Assembly: GCA_023230455.1 (NCBI GenBank)
Contig: JALNXH010000025.1
Span: forward strand, 1 to 51,879
Direction: 5' to 3'
Source: Rhodocyclaceae bacterium
GTDB taxonomy: Bacteria; Pseudomonadota; Gammaproteobacteria; Burkholderiales; Rhodocyclaceae
Length of the DNA stretch: 51,879 nucleotides
A program made the translations under genes and the position numbers. A model generated the notes under the pieces. That model worked only from the letters and a program-made list of their open reading frames with translations. It did no database searches and had not been told where the DNA came from. Shown here piece after piece: positions 32,849 through 41,533 of this stretch; the first letter of the stretch is position 1; each line of letters opens with the position of its first letter.

Positions 32849-34009
32849 TCAACGCACCTGCGAGAGCAGACCGGCGCCGATGATCACCACGCGGTCGCCG
32901 TCATGCAGTCCATCGAGGATGGCGACGTTGGCAGCATCGAGCGACTGGTGGCGAATCCGGCGAGCGACGAAGCGCTCCGCCTCGGTATGGACCCAAACCG
33001 CCGTCTCGCCAGCGCCGACTTTGGTCAGTGCCGCCCGTGGCACAGTCGCGCCCTTGACACCTTTGTCGATACGGACGATCACTTTGACCGGCTGACCAAC
33101 GGCCACTGCCGCGTTAGGGTTGGTGATGCGAAACAGCAAGGGCAAGGCCTGCTCGCGCAGTTGCTGGCCTCCGCCAACAAACTTGAGGTCCAGCGCCGCT
33201 TGATCTGCCAAGGCGCTGGCGGAAACCAGGGTCTTGGCGATGCCGACATCGTAAGCCAGCGCCTCCACGGCGAGGCGGGCGGGATCGACGATCTCGAACA
33301 GCACTTCCTTGGCATCGACCACCTGCCCAGCCAACAAGTGGTGCGAGGCGCTGACGATGCCGGTCGCCGGTGCCACGAGCTGTTCGGAGGAGTCGATGCT
33401 GGCCCGAACATATGCCCGCCGCTGCTGTAACGCTGTGTGTTCAATGCGCGCTGCCTCAATCTCTTTCTGCGGCACGGCGCCTTCAAGCTGCTCAAAGCGT
33501 TTCATCTTGCCCTCGGCGATGGCCAACTGGGCTTCGAGTTCGGCGAGACTTGCTTTCTGGTTGCCACGTTCGATGGCGCCACTGATCGGGCGCAGGTAGG
33601 CCAGGACTTCGCCCTTGGTGACCCTCCTCCCAGCGGTCGGCATGCCTTTCGGGCCGGGAATCACGCTCCCGGCGAACATGGCCTGCACCCGCCCGCTGGT
33701 TTCGGGATCGGGAATGATCTGGCCGTTCAATTCAACCGTCGCCGCCAGCTCGGCGATACGCACCGGCTGGGTGCGCAAACCTAGCTGACGTTGCACCGGC
33801 TTCGGCACGAACAGACTGCCGTCTGCCAGCCGCAGCAGCGCTGCAGTCACCCCTGCTGCCCCCATTGTTCCTACCGCCGAAACGGCGGCAGGCGCCTTCT
33901 TCTTGGCGTCCTGGCTGTGATCTTCGTCGCCGTGGGCCAAGGCTGTTCCCGTGACCAACCCCAATGCCAGTGCTGCCACCAGCACATGTAAATCGATCTT
34001 GCGCATCAT
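32849..34009 (-). CDS. RND periplasmic adaptor (membrane fusion protein) of the second operon
   Basis: 386 aa from the ATG at 34009 (AAGGGA upstream), overlapping the previous stop as TGATG. Signal peptide ends at ALAHG. The mature N-terminus is His/Asp-rich (HGDEDHSQDAKKK). Adaptor features: LRTQPVRIAELAATVELNG, the hairpin coiled coil KASLAELEAQLAIAEGKMKR, and the barrel-sandwich return ASHHLLAGQVVDAKEVLFEI. It links the permease to the outer-membrane factor. Unlike CusB it has no heavy-metal-binding N-terminal domain and no CusF part. Confidence 0.9.
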   Translation of the reverse strand: MMRKIDLHVLVAALALGLVTGTALAHGDEDHSQDAKKKAPAAVSAVGTMGAAGVTAALLRLADGSLFVPKPVQRQLGLRTQPVRIAELAATVELNGQIIPDPETSGRVQAMFAGSVIPGPKGMPTAGRRVTKGEVLAYLRPISGAIERGNQKASLAELEAQLAIAEGKMKRFEQLEGAVPQKEIEAARIEHTALQQRRAYVRASIDSSEQLVAPATGIVSASHHLLAGQVVDAKEVLFEIVDPARLAVEALAYDVGIAKTLVSASALADQAALDLKFVGGGQQLREQALPLLFRITNPNAAVAVGQPVKVIVRIDKGVKGATVPRAALTKVGAGETAVWVHTEAERFVARRIRHQSLDAANVAILDGLHDGDRVVIIGAGLLSQVR

Positions 34010-34554
34010 CAAATTCCCTTCCTGGCGCGTTTGTGACGCCGAACGGCAAACAATATTCCGGTGACCAGAAGTAGCGCCACGGAAATCCCCCAGACGACCC
34101 GCTCGCTCCAGCCGTGGGTATGCACCTCATTGGCCACGGAAGCGGAGGTATCCAGCGTTGCGGTGAGGAGGTCGACGCTATCGCCGGCCTCGACGCTGAT
34201 GGTCAGTGGGTGCTTGGCCGGCGGCGGAGTGGTGGCGACATCGAGCACGTAGGTTCCGGGTGTGGTTTCGCTGGCCACGCCCTTCAGCCCCGCCCCCTCG
34301 ATCTCCACCTTGGCTTGTGTCACCGGTTCATTGCTGGCGAAACGATCCACATGCACCACCAGCGTCTTGCCTTCGAGCGAGGTGACGACCTCGAATTCCT
34401 CGGTCGCTGCGGCGGCACGCGGCGTGATGCTCTGACTGACCGGGAGAGGTGCGGGTGCCGCGTGGCTATGCCCATCGCTACTGTCCCCGCCTGCCCAGAC
34501 GGGCAAGGAAAAAGCGACGAGCGTCACAAGAAAAAACTTCTTCACATGCTTCAC
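34009..34554 (-). CDS. Membrane-anchored periplasmic protein of RND operon, unknown
   Basis: 181 aa. Signal peptide (KFFLVTLVAFSLPVWAG), a His-containing mature start (SSDGHSHAAPAPLP), an immunoglobulin-like beta domain (about 50-130: LVVHVDRFASNEPVTQAKVE; GTYVLDVATTPP), then one TM helix near the end (VVWGISVALLLVTGILFAV) and a basic cytoplasmic tail. It is probably inserted in the inner membrane facing the periplasm. Often present between OMF and adaptor genes in such operons; role unknown. ATGA overlap with the OMF gene. Confidence 0.72.
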   Translation of the reverse strand: MKHVKKFFLVTLVAFSLPVWAGGDSSDGHSHAAPAPLPVSQSITPRAAAATEEFEVVTSLEGKTLVVHVDRFASNEPVTQAKVEIEGAGLKGVASETTPGTYVLDVATTPPPAKHPLTISVEAGDSVDLLTATLDTSASVANEVHTHGWSERVVWGISVALLLVTGILFAVRRHKRARKGI

Positions 34555-35810
34555 GGCAACACTCCCAGGGCTTGGTTCAAACGTGATATCGCGGCGGCGC
34601 GGGCCACGCGCTGGCGGTCTAAAAAGGCATCGGCATCAAAGGCGGCGGCCCGAATGCGCAGCAAGGTCGCCAGATCGGATTCGCCCAGCGAAAAGGCTTT
34701 CTCGGCGAGCCGCAGGTTCTCGGCGGAAAGCTGACGGCGTTCCTGCGCCATGGTCAGCTGACGTTCCGCCGACTGCAGATTGCGCTGTGCACGCTCCGCG
34801 TCGAGCCGAACCCGGGTCCGGGTACGCAGCAGGTCGGCATCGGTCTGGTTCGCCTTGGCCTGCGCCGCCGACGTTTCCCGACGCACCTGGGAACCGGATG
34901 AAAACGGAATCTTGAGTTTGATCCCAACGCTGTTGGAAAAAGACTCAGCGAAGTCGCCGCGCTCGCGCACGACCCGCAGCGCCAGTTCAGGCGCGGCACG
35001 GCGCGATTCATCGGCAACCTGGACGCGCGCACGGGCACTGCGTGCAGAAGCGGCGGTAGCGGCCAGCAACGGATGGGATGCGGCTGTATCGCCGGTTTCA
35101 TCAATCAGTCGCCGGGTCGTCGGTGACTCTTCGTCCAGATCCTTCGGGGCCGGGGAACCGATAAGGGTTTGCACGGCCTGCTCAGCCTGGAGCAGCGTTG
35201 CCTCCGCCTCGATCAGCTCCGCATTGGCAACATGGGTTTCGGTTTGCGCCAGATTAGCGTCGATGCGGGACAGTTCGCCGACCTTGTAGCGCCGAACAAC
35301 ATCAGTTTCAAGGGCGCGTGCGGTTTCCAGGCGCCGTGCCGCCAGCACCTTGGCGCTGCGCGCTGCTGCCAACGCCCACCACGCCTCCCGCAATTCGCCG
35401 CCGACCTCCAGGCGCACGGCAGTTCGTCTGGCAACGGCTTCGTCGATGCGGCTCGCCGCCTCGCCTTCACGCGCTGCTTTCTGGCCGGGTAGCCACAGTG
35501 GCACCGCCAGTTCGACCTCGTATTCCTGCTTGCCCTGATTGCGGTTGAGCCGGTCGTTCAGGCTACCGATGCTGACCGAGCCTGGCTCGGGCGTCAGTCC
35601 GGCTGCGACATCCTTCGCAGCGCGTGCTTCGGCCTCGCGGGCATCCAATCCGGCGGCTTGCGGGTTCAAGCGCCAGGCCTGTTCCACGGCTGTCGCCAGT
35701 CCGGATTTCGACGTTTCTGCCGCCTGCACGGAAAGACCGGCGAGCAACCCGGCAGCGCAAACCGCCACTAGCCTCAGTTGGCGTGATTGACGGGAGAAGG
35801 TGGGTTTCAT
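34551..35810 (-). CDS. TolC-family outer-membrane factor of the second RND operon
   Basis: 419 aa. Signal peptide ends at VQAA. Two OEP repeats; ATAVEQAWRLNPQAAGLDAR opens the first and GSLNDRLNRNQGKQEYEVEL, VPLWLPGQ are typical CzcC-like residues. Long Ala/Glu/Arg-rich coiled coils follow (RRLETARALETDVVRRYKVG). It is the outer-membrane channel for the permease at 29731. Weak ribosome site. It is divergent from cusRS and shares a 220-bp intergenic region with a CopR-type box 143 bp from its start. Confidence 0.88.
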   Translation of the reverse strand: MKPTFSRQSRQLRLVAVCAAGLLAGLSVQAAETSKSGLATAVEQAWRLNPQAAGLDAREAEARAAKDVAAGLTPEPGSVSIGSLNDRLNRNQGKQEYEVELAVPLWLPGQKAAREGEAASRIDEAVARRTAVRLEVGGELREAWWALAAARSAKVLAARRLETARALETDVVRRYKVGELSRIDANLAQTETHVANAELIEAEATLLQAEQAVQTLIGSPAPKDLDEESPTTRRLIDETGDTAASHPLLAATAASARSARARVQVADESRRAAPELALRVVRERGDFAESFSNSVGIKLKIPFSSGSQVRRETSAAQAKANQTDADLLRTRTRVRLDAERAQRNLQSAERQLTMAQERRQLSAENLRLAEKAFSLGESDLATLLRIRAAAFDADAFLDRQRVARAAAISRLNQALGVLP

Positions 35811-35953
35811 GTCTGCCGCGAAGATCGAAGCAGGAATACGCGACGGCTCGCAACTTCCTGACGATTATGAATATGAGTTTCCACAGCATTCGCTCCTGTT
35901 CGACGATGAGCGAATTCTGCGCAACCTTACCTAACGCCATGCTGACCTTCAGA

Positions 35954-35967
35954 TTACATTTCGGTAA
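35954..35967. promoter_or_regulatory. CusR/CopR-type operator between cusRS and the second RND operon
   Basis: TTACATTTCGGTAA in an AGATTACAT context; one base from a perfect dyad. It is 63 bp from the cusR ATG and 143 bp from the divergent OMF start, so it may control both, including autoregulation. Confidence 0.62.
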
Positions 35968-36030
35968 TCTTTCGGCTTTGCCCATGTTGCCAGCGCACAA
36001 TGATGCAAATAGCGACACGGGAGAGTGCAC

Positions 36031-36708
36031 ATGAAAATACTGGTCGTCGAAGACGAAATCAAAACTGGAGACTACCTGAGGCAAGGCTTGACCGAGGCTG
36101 GATTTGTGGTCGACCTGGCACGCGACGGACTCGATGGGCTACATCTCGCGCTGACCGATGCCTATGACTTAGCGATACTGGATGTCATGCTGCCAGGCAT
36201 CGACGGCTGGGCGGTGCTACAGGGTATCCGCAGGGCCGGCAAGGACATGCCCGTGTTGTTCCTGACGGCACGCGACCAGGTGCAGGATCGCGTGAATGGA
36301 CTGGAACTGGGTGCCGACGATTACATGGTGAAGCCTTTCGCCTTTGCTGAACTGCTGGCGCGGGTGCGCATCCATCTGCGGCGAGGCACCAAAGCGAAGG
36401 AATCCGAATTTCTGCACATCGCCGATCTCGAACTCGACCTGATGCGGCGACGGGTTTCCCGCTCCGGCAAACGCATCGACCTGACCGCCAAGGAGTTCGC
36501 CTTGCTGGAATTGCTGTTGCGGCGCCAGGGCGAGGTTTTGCCGCGCTCATTGATCGCTTCGCAGGTCTGGGACATGAATTTCGACAGCGACTCCAACGTG
36601 ATTGAAGTCGCAATGCGACGCCTGCGCGCGAAAATCGATGATGGTTATGAGCCCAAGCTGATCCGCACCGTGCGCGGCATGGGTTACGTGTTGGAGATCA
36701 CGGAGTGA
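36031..36708 (+). CDS. cusR: Copper-responsive OmpR-type response regulator
   Basis: 225 aa from the ATG at 36031 (GGGAGAG upstream). Receiver domain: MKILVVEDEIKTGDYLRQGL, acidic pocket, phospho-acceptor Asp51 in AILDVMLPG, Thr in FLTARD and Lys in YMVKPFAF. Winged-helix DNA-binding domain: LELDLMRRRVSR, ARKEFALLE-like block (LTAKEFALLELLLRRQGEVL), NVIEVAMRRLRAKIDDG and RTVRGMGYVLE. Closest to CusR/CopR/PcoR regulators. It is expected to bind the TTACAT-type sites. Overlaps cusS by GTGA. Confidence 0.93.
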   Translation: MKILVVEDEIKTGDYLRQGLTEAGFVVDLARDGLDGLHLALTDAYDLAILDVMLPGIDGWAVLQGIRRAGKDMPVLFLTARDQVQDRVNGLELGADDYMVKPFAFAELLARVRIHLRRGTKAKESEFLHIADLELDLMRRRVSRSGKRIDLTAKEFALLELLLRRQGEVLPRSLIASQVWDMNFDSDSNVIEVAMRRLRAKIDDGYEPKLIRTVRGMGYVLEITE

Positions 36709-38105
36709 ACCTAGCCGGACGCAAATCCATCACTTACCGCCTGACGCTACTATTTGCGTCGGTTTCGACCGCTGTGCTGCTTGTGCTCGGACTGTTGATC
36801 GGCAGATCGGTCGAACACCATTTCGAAGAGCAGGACATGGACGTACTGACCGGCAAACTGGAACTGACCCGGCACGCGCTGGAGAAGGTTCATTCGCAAA
36901 GCGATCTGGATGCGTTGCCGCAGCAACTGGATGACTCCCTGGTGGGGCATCATGGCTTGGCGGTCGTGGTAGTGGCCCCTTCAGGACAGACCCTGTTTGT
37001 CACGAGCGGTGCCGAATTTCCACAAGTCTTGCTTGCGCGAAATCCTGCAACGGGTAACTCGCGCCTGACTATCTGGAAATCGAAGAACGGCGTACCTCTT
37101 CGCGGGATTTCGGAAGTGGTCAAAACCGGCATCCAAGGTTCAAAGCCCGCTGTCGTCGCCGTGGCGACGGACATATCTCACCACGAGCAATTCATGAGTT
37201 CGTTTCGACTCACGTTATGGTCTGTAGTGATTCTGGCTGCACTCACAACCGGATTTCTTGGCTGGATGGCCGTCAAGCGAGGGCTGGCGCCCTTGCACGC
37301 GATCAGGCGGAAGGCGGCGGCCATTACGGCGGATCGACTGCACTCCAGATTGTCTACCGAATCGATCCCGATCGAACTAGTGGACCTTGCCGAAACCCTG
37401 GATCAGATGCTGGCCCGTCTGGAGGATTCCTTCCGTCGCTTGTCGGATTTCTCCTCGGACATTGCCCACGAATTGCGAACTCCGGTCAGCAACCTGCTGA
37501 CGCAGACCCAGGTCATGCTTTCGCGCGCCAGAACGGTCGATGAATATCAGGATGTGCTCGCGTCAAACGCAGAGGAACTTGAACGTATGGCGAGAATGAT
37601 CGCCGACATGCTGTTCCTCGCCAAGGCCGACAACGATCTGGTGATTCCGAATCTTGAAGCCGTTGATCTTCGGGCAGAGGCGGAGGCGCTGGCCTCTTTC
37701 TACGAAGCTGTCGCCGAGGAAAACGGCGTTACTCTGACGGTAGATGGAAGCGTCACCGTAGCCGGAGACCGGTTGATGTTGCGTCGGGCCATTGGCAACT
37801 TGCTATCGAATGCCTTCGGGCATACACCCCGAGGGGGTTATGTGCGCATTCGGATTGGCATGGATAGAGATCGAATGGCAACGATCCAGGTTGAGAACAC
37901 TGGCGAAACGATCTCTCCGGAACATCTGCCGCATCTCTTTGACCGTTTCTACCGGGCCGACCCCTCACGAAAACGTCTCGCCGATGGGGCTGGTCTGGGG
38001 CTGGCAATCACACGTTCGATCATTCAAGCGCACGGTGGAACTGTGTCGGTTCAGTCGGCTGAAGGTGTCACCGTGTTTAATCTGAAAATTTCGGTATTGC
38101 ATTGA
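36705..38105 (+). CDS. cusS: Copper-sensing membrane histidine kinase
   Basis: 466 aa, GTG start overlapping the cusR stop (GTGA). TM1 at about 12-33, a periplasmic sensor of about 130 residues, TM2 at about 170-190, HAMP, then HisKA with the phospho-accepting His255 in SDIAHELRTPVSNLLTQ. HATPase_c follows: RAIGNLLSNAFGHTPRGG (N box), DRFYRADPSRKR and GAGLGLAITRSIIQAHGG (G boxes). It is a CusS/CopS-type kinase that detects periplasmic Cu(I)/Ag(I) and phosphorylates CusR. Its stop faces the convergent cadR stop 4 bp away. Confidence 0.93.
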   Translation: MNLAGRKSITYRLTLLFASVSTAVLLVLGLLIGRSVEHHFEEQDMDVLTGKLELTRHALEKVHSQSDLDALPQQLDDSLVGHHGLAVVVVAPSGQTLFVTSGAEFPQVLLARNPATGNSRLTIWKSKNGVPLRGISEVVKTGIQGSKPAVVAVATDISHHEQFMSSFRLTLWSVVILAALTTGFLGWMAVKRGLAPLHAIRRKAAAITADRLHSRLSTESIPIELVDLAETLDQMLARLEDSFRRLSDFSSDIAHELRTPVSNLLTQTQVMLSRARTVDEYQDVLASNAEELERMARMIADMLFLAKADNDLVIPNLEAVDLRAEAEALASFYEAVAEENGVTLTVDGSVTVAGDRLMLRRAIGNLLSNAFGHTPRGGYVRIRIGMDRDRMATIQVENTGETISPEHLPHLFDRFYRADPSRKRLADGAGLGLAITRSIIQAHGGTVSVQSAEGVTVFNLKISVLH

Positions 38106-38109
38106 TGCA

Positions 38110-38592
38110 TCAGCGTCGCCGGGACTTCGCGGCTGAAGAATGGAAGTTTCCACCCTTGTGAGTTCCCTCCATGTGGCCATTTCTGTCGGACGGTTGGAGG
38201 GATGACTGCTTCAACTCGTTGAGGATGCCGCAACGGCCCGCATCGCTGGCATCCTGACAAAGTTCGCGCAGACTTTTGAGTTGCCGTTCCAGTTGACGCA
38301 GTGCGCGGATACGGCTGGCGACATGGCCAATATGCTCGTCGAGCAAGTCATTCACACCCCCACAATTTTCCGCCGGCGAATCTTTGAGGCACAGCAATAA
38401 CCTAATCTCGTCGAGCGTCATGTCCAGGCTGCGGCAGTTGCGGATGAAGCGCAGTCGGTCCGCATGCGTGGCCCCATAGATGCGGTAGTTGCCGTCGGTA
38501 CGCGCGGGTTCGGGCAGCAGACCCTCGCGTTCGTAATAACGGATGGTCTCCACCTGGGTGCCGGTATGGCGGGCAAGTTCCTCAATCTTCAT
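38110..38592 (-). CDS. cadR: MerR-family Cd(II)/Pb(II)-responsive regulator
   Basis: 160 aa. The N-terminal HTH (MKIEELARHTGTQVETIRYYEREGLL pattern) is MerR-type. Sensor cysteines Cys77 (AENCGGV), Cys112 and Cys121 (LCQDASDAGRCGIL) are the CadR/PbrR set. The C-terminal tail is long, with His residues (GHMEGTHKGGNFHSS). It should bind the 19-bp-spacer promoter at 38968-38998 and switch on cadA with Cd, Pb or Zn. It follows ynfA by 6 bp on the minus strand, so the two are probably one transcript. Confidence 0.92.
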   Translation of the reverse strand: MKIEELARHTGTQVETIRYYEREGLLPEPARTDGNYRIYGATHADRLRFIRNCRSLDMTLDEIRLLLCLKDSPAENCGGVNDLLDEHIGHVASRIRALRQLERQLKSLRELCQDASDAGRCGILNELKQSSLQPSDRNGHMEGTHKGGNFHSSAAKSRRR

Positions 38593-38598
38593 GAGCGC

Positions 38599-38940
38599 CT
38601 AAACGCTGCGATCCGGCTGCATGGCAATGATGGCCATGCCGACAAGGCTCACTGCGCTGCCGATTAGATCCCAGCGTGTCGGAGTGAGGCCGTCGATCTG
38701 CCAAAGCCAGAGCATGGCGATGGCAACATAGACGCCGCCATAGGCAGCATAGATACGCCCGGCAGCGCCGGGGTGCAAAGTGAGCAACCAAGCGAATGCT
38801 GCCAATGACAGAGCGGCTGGGATGAGCAGCCAGCGGGAACGTTCGTGCGTCAAGACAAGCCACGGCAGATAGCAACCGACAATCTCAGCCAACGCCGTAA
38901 TGACGAAGAGACCAGATATTCTAAAAAACTCCATCATCAT
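38599..38940 (-). CDS. ynfA: YnfA/UPF0060 family membrane protein
   Basis: 113 aa with four TM helices (LFVITALAEIVGCYLPWLVL, LLIPAALSLAAFAWLLTL, IYAAYGGVYVAIAMLWLW, LIGSAVSLVGMAIIAM). RIYAAYGGVYVAIAMLWLW is the UPF0060 signature, a group related to small multidrug resistance transporters. GGAGG precedes a triple ATG; I chose the first at 38940. Co-directional with cadR, and its promoter must overlap or face the cadA promoter. Linkage to cadR suggests metal-responsive expression. Confidence 0.86.
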   Translation of the reverse strand: MMMEFFRISGLFVITALAEIVGCYLPWLVLTHERSRWLLIPAALSLAAFAWLLTLHPGAAGRIYAAYGGVYVAIAMLWLWQIDGLTPTRWDLIGSAVSLVGMAIIAMQPDRSV

Positions 38941-38967
38941 TATTCCTCCCGTCATCATTGTAGCTTC

Positions 38968-38998
38968 TTGACTCTATAGCCGCTACAGGGTTTTAAAT
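38968..38998 (+). promoter_or_regulatory. MerR-type cadA promoter with CadR operator
   Basis: -35 TTGACT (38968-38973), 19-bp spacer (38974-38992), -10 TTAAAT (38993-38998). The over-long spacer contains the dyad ACTCTATAG-N3-CTACAGGGT characteristic of CadR/PbrR/ZntR operators. The cadA ATG follows at 39022 with AAGGAG. Confidence 0.88.
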
Positions 38999-39021
38999 GT
39001 AGTCAAGCAAGGAGATTTCGC

Positions 39022-41235
39022 ATGACATCGCCCACATCCGAACACACAATTCCGATCAAATCCTCCGGCTGCGGTTGCAGCAACAGTTGCTCGACAACGC
39101 CTTCCCTGTCAGAGCCGCAAGTCGCGGCTGGTCAGGCTGGCGCAACCGTGCTGCTGATTCCGGCGATGGATTGCCCCAGCGAGGAAAACGACATTCGCCG
39201 CGCCCTGGCGGATATCGGTGGCATTCGTTCCTTGAGTTTCCAGCTTTCAGCACGGACGCTGTCCATCGACGCCCCCGACTCGGTATTGCCCGCCGCGGTC
39301 GAGGCCATTCGGCAGGCCGGTTACGAAACCAAGACACTCGCCGCAGGCAACGAAGCAAGTGAAGGCAGTTCCGCAAAGGGCGATTTGTGGAAAGCCGTGC
39401 TGGCGCTGGCCCTGGCCACGGGTGCGGAACTGGTGCACTTTATTGCGCCCGATACGCTGCCGTTCAAGGGGCTGGGCATGGCGATGGCGGCCATCGCCAT
39501 CTGGCTCGCCGGGTTGTCGACCTACACCAAGGGGCTGGCGGCATTGCGCCGAGGCCAATTGAACATGAACGCGCTGATGGGGGTCGCCGTCACCGGTGCC
39601 TTCCTCATCGGACAATGGCCCGAGGCGGCGATGGTCATGGCCCTGTATGCCATCGCCGAGCTGATCGAGGCGCGCTCGGTGGATCGGGCGCGCAATGCCA
39701 TCAAGAGCCTGCTCGATCTGACACCCGATACGGCTGAGGTCCGGCAGGCCGATGGCGTCTGGCGTGAAGTCCCTGCCGGGCAGGTAACGCTTGACGCCTT
39801 CGTGCGCGTCAAGCCTGGTGCGCGAATTCCGCTCGATGGCCGCGTCACGGCGGGAACGAGCGCGGTCAACCAGGCCCCGGTCACCGGCGAGAGCATCCCG
39901 GTGGACAAGGCCGAGGGCGACATGGTGTTCGCCGGCACGATCAACGAAACCGGCATGCTCGAATTCCGGGTTACGGCGATCTCCACCAACACGACGCTGG
40001 CTCGAATCATTCATGCCGTGGAGCAAGCCCAAGGAACCAAGGCACCGACTCAGCGTTTCGTCGATCGATTTGCCGAGATATACACGCCATCGGTGTTCGC
40101 GATGGCCGTCGCGGTGGCACTGCTGACGCCCTGGCTGCTGGGCTGGAACTGGTCCGACGCGTTATACAAGGCGCTCGTGCTGCTGGTGATCGCCTGCCCG
40201 TGTGCGCTGGTGATCGCCACGCCGGTCACGGTGGTCAGCGGATTGGCGGCGGCGGCCCGGCGCGGCATTCTGATCAAGGGGGGCGTCTATCTGGAAGAAG
40301 CGCGCAAATTGCGCACTATCGCGCTGGACAAGACCGGCACCATCACCGAAGGCAAGCCGCGGCTGGTGGCGACCGAGGTATTGTCTTCAGCCGTGCCTGA
40401 AGCCCGAGTGTTGGCGTGGGCCGCCAGTCTCGCCGGGCACTCCGATCATCCCGTCTCTAAGGCTATAGCGCGCGGACTCAACCTGCCCGAAAATGGCCTC
40501 AAGGATTTCGTCGCGCTTCCCGGGCGAGGCATCGAGGCACGCACCGATGGCGAACGGCTGACGCTGGGCAATCATCGCTTGATCGAGGAGCGTGGCCTGT
40601 GCAGCAAGGAAATCGAGGCCTGGTTGGAGGTGCATGAGTCGCAGGGGCGCAGCGTGACGCTGCTGGCCTCGGAGCGGCAGGTGCTGGCGATCTTTGCCGT
40701 GGCCGACACGATCAAGAACAGCTCCCGCACGGCCATTGCTGAACTGCATCAACTTGGCGTCATCTCGGTGATGCTCACCGGAGACAACAGCGCGACGGCC
40801 CGCACGATCGCTCGCGAGGCCGGCATCGACGATGCGCGCGGCAACCTGCTGCCCGAAGACAAGCTGGCGGCCATCGAGGAAATGCAAGGCCGCTATGGTT
40901 TGACCGCCATGACCGGCGACGGAATCAACGACGCGCCGGCTCTGGCCCGTGCCGATATTGGTGTGGCAATGGGCGCAGCAGGAACCGATACCGCGATGGA
41001 GGCCGCCGACATCGTGATCATGAACGACGATCTGCGACGGATTCCCGAGGCCATTCGGCTGTCACGCCGCACCCATACCGTGCTCTGGCAGAACATCACG
41101 CTGGCCCTTGGTATCAAGGCTGTATTCCTGACGCTTGCCTTGTTCGGCAACGCCACGATGTGGATGGCGGTATTCGCCGACATGGGGGCAAGCCTGCTGG
41201 TTGTGGCGAACGGACTTCGACTGTTGCGCAGTTGA
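39022..41235 (+). CDS. cadA: Cd(II)/Zn(II)/Pb(II) P1B-type ATPase
   Basis: 737 aa. N-terminus: Cys cluster GCGCSNSC (16-23) and an HMA-like domain with MDCPSEE (49-55), the variant CxxEE site typical of Cd/Pb pumps. Eight TM helices; ACPCAL (CPC 392-394), Asp436 in DKTGT, HSDHPVS (HP loop) and MTGDGINDAPAL. TM8 has the conserved Asp (FADMGASLLVVANGLRLL) of the P1B-2 type. It exports Cd, Zn or Pb from the cytoplasm. The start has AAGGAG and a MerR-type promoter immediately upstream, bound by the divergently encoded CadR. Confidence 0.94.
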   Translation: MTSPTSEHTIPIKSSGCGCSNSCSTTPSLSEPQVAAGQAGATVLLIPAMDCPSEENDIRRALADIGGIRSLSFQLSARTLSIDAPDSVLPAAVEAIRQAGYETKTLAAGNEASEGSSAKGDLWKAVLALALATGAELVHFIAPDTLPFKGLGMAMAAIAIWLAGLSTYTKGLAALRRGQLNMNALMGVAVTGAFLIGQWPEAAMVMALYAIAELIEARSVDRARNAIKSLLDLTPDTAEVRQADGVWREVPAGQVTLDAFVRVKPGARIPLDGRVTAGTSAVNQAPVTGESIPVDKAEGDMVFAGTINETGMLEFRVTAISTNTTLARIIHAVEQAQGTKAPTQRFVDRFAEIYTPSVFAMAVAVALLTPWLLGWNWSDALYKALVLLVIACPCALVIATPVTVVSGLAAAARRGILIKGGVYLEEARKLRTIALDKTGTITEGKPRLVATEVLSSAVPEARVLAWAASLAGHSDHPVSKAIARGLNLPENGLKDFVALPGRGIEARTDGERLTLGNHRLIEERGLCSKEIEAWLEVHESQGRSVTLLASERQVLAIFAVADTIKNSSRTAIAELHQLGVISVMLTGDNSATARTIAREAGIDDARGNLLPEDKLAAIEEMQGRYGLTAMTGDGINDAPALARADIGVAMGAAGTDTAMEAADIVIMNDDLRRIPEAIRLSRRTHTVLWQNITLALGIKAVFLTLALFGNATMWMAVFADMGASLLVVANGLRLLRS

Positions 41236-41533
41236 TGTCCATCCTGAAATGATGCTCGCTGAATCACGTAATTGTTGGCGTAGGGCTTGTGTTGGTAGAA
41301 TGCAACGGTTCGCATCAGATTAAAAAATCTGCGCCAGTTGAGCATCCCGCCTACCTAACGCGCATGGTCGCCAGCGCCACCCCAGTGCCATGAAAAGCGC
41401 GGATATAAAGGCCCGCCCCCTCCCGTCCCCCTCGCGGGGGAGGTGGTTACTGGCTCGCTACGCTCGACGATTACCCATCCATCGATTTTTGCTTTTTCAC
41501 GCTACCCAAACTCGAATTTCCAGCCCGCCCATC
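41236..41533. other. Intergenic region with two perfect palindromes after cadA
   Basis: 298 bp without a supported gene. CAGATT-AAAA-AATCTG (41316-41331) and TCCCCC-TCGC-GGGGGA (41426-41441) are perfect hairpins; the second, in a Cys-free C/G tract, looks like a dispersed intergenic repeat or terminator. A TAGAAT at about 41296 could be a -10 for the next gene. No CopR-type or MerR-type site is seen. Confidence 0.4.

Noticed and set aside
41400..41445. C/G-rich repeated tract considered as part of a CRISPR or integron site
   Set aside because: Only a single hairpin with no regularly spaced repeats; best seen as a terminator or dispersed intergenic repeat. No CRISPR array, tRNA or rRNA was recognised anywhere in the window.
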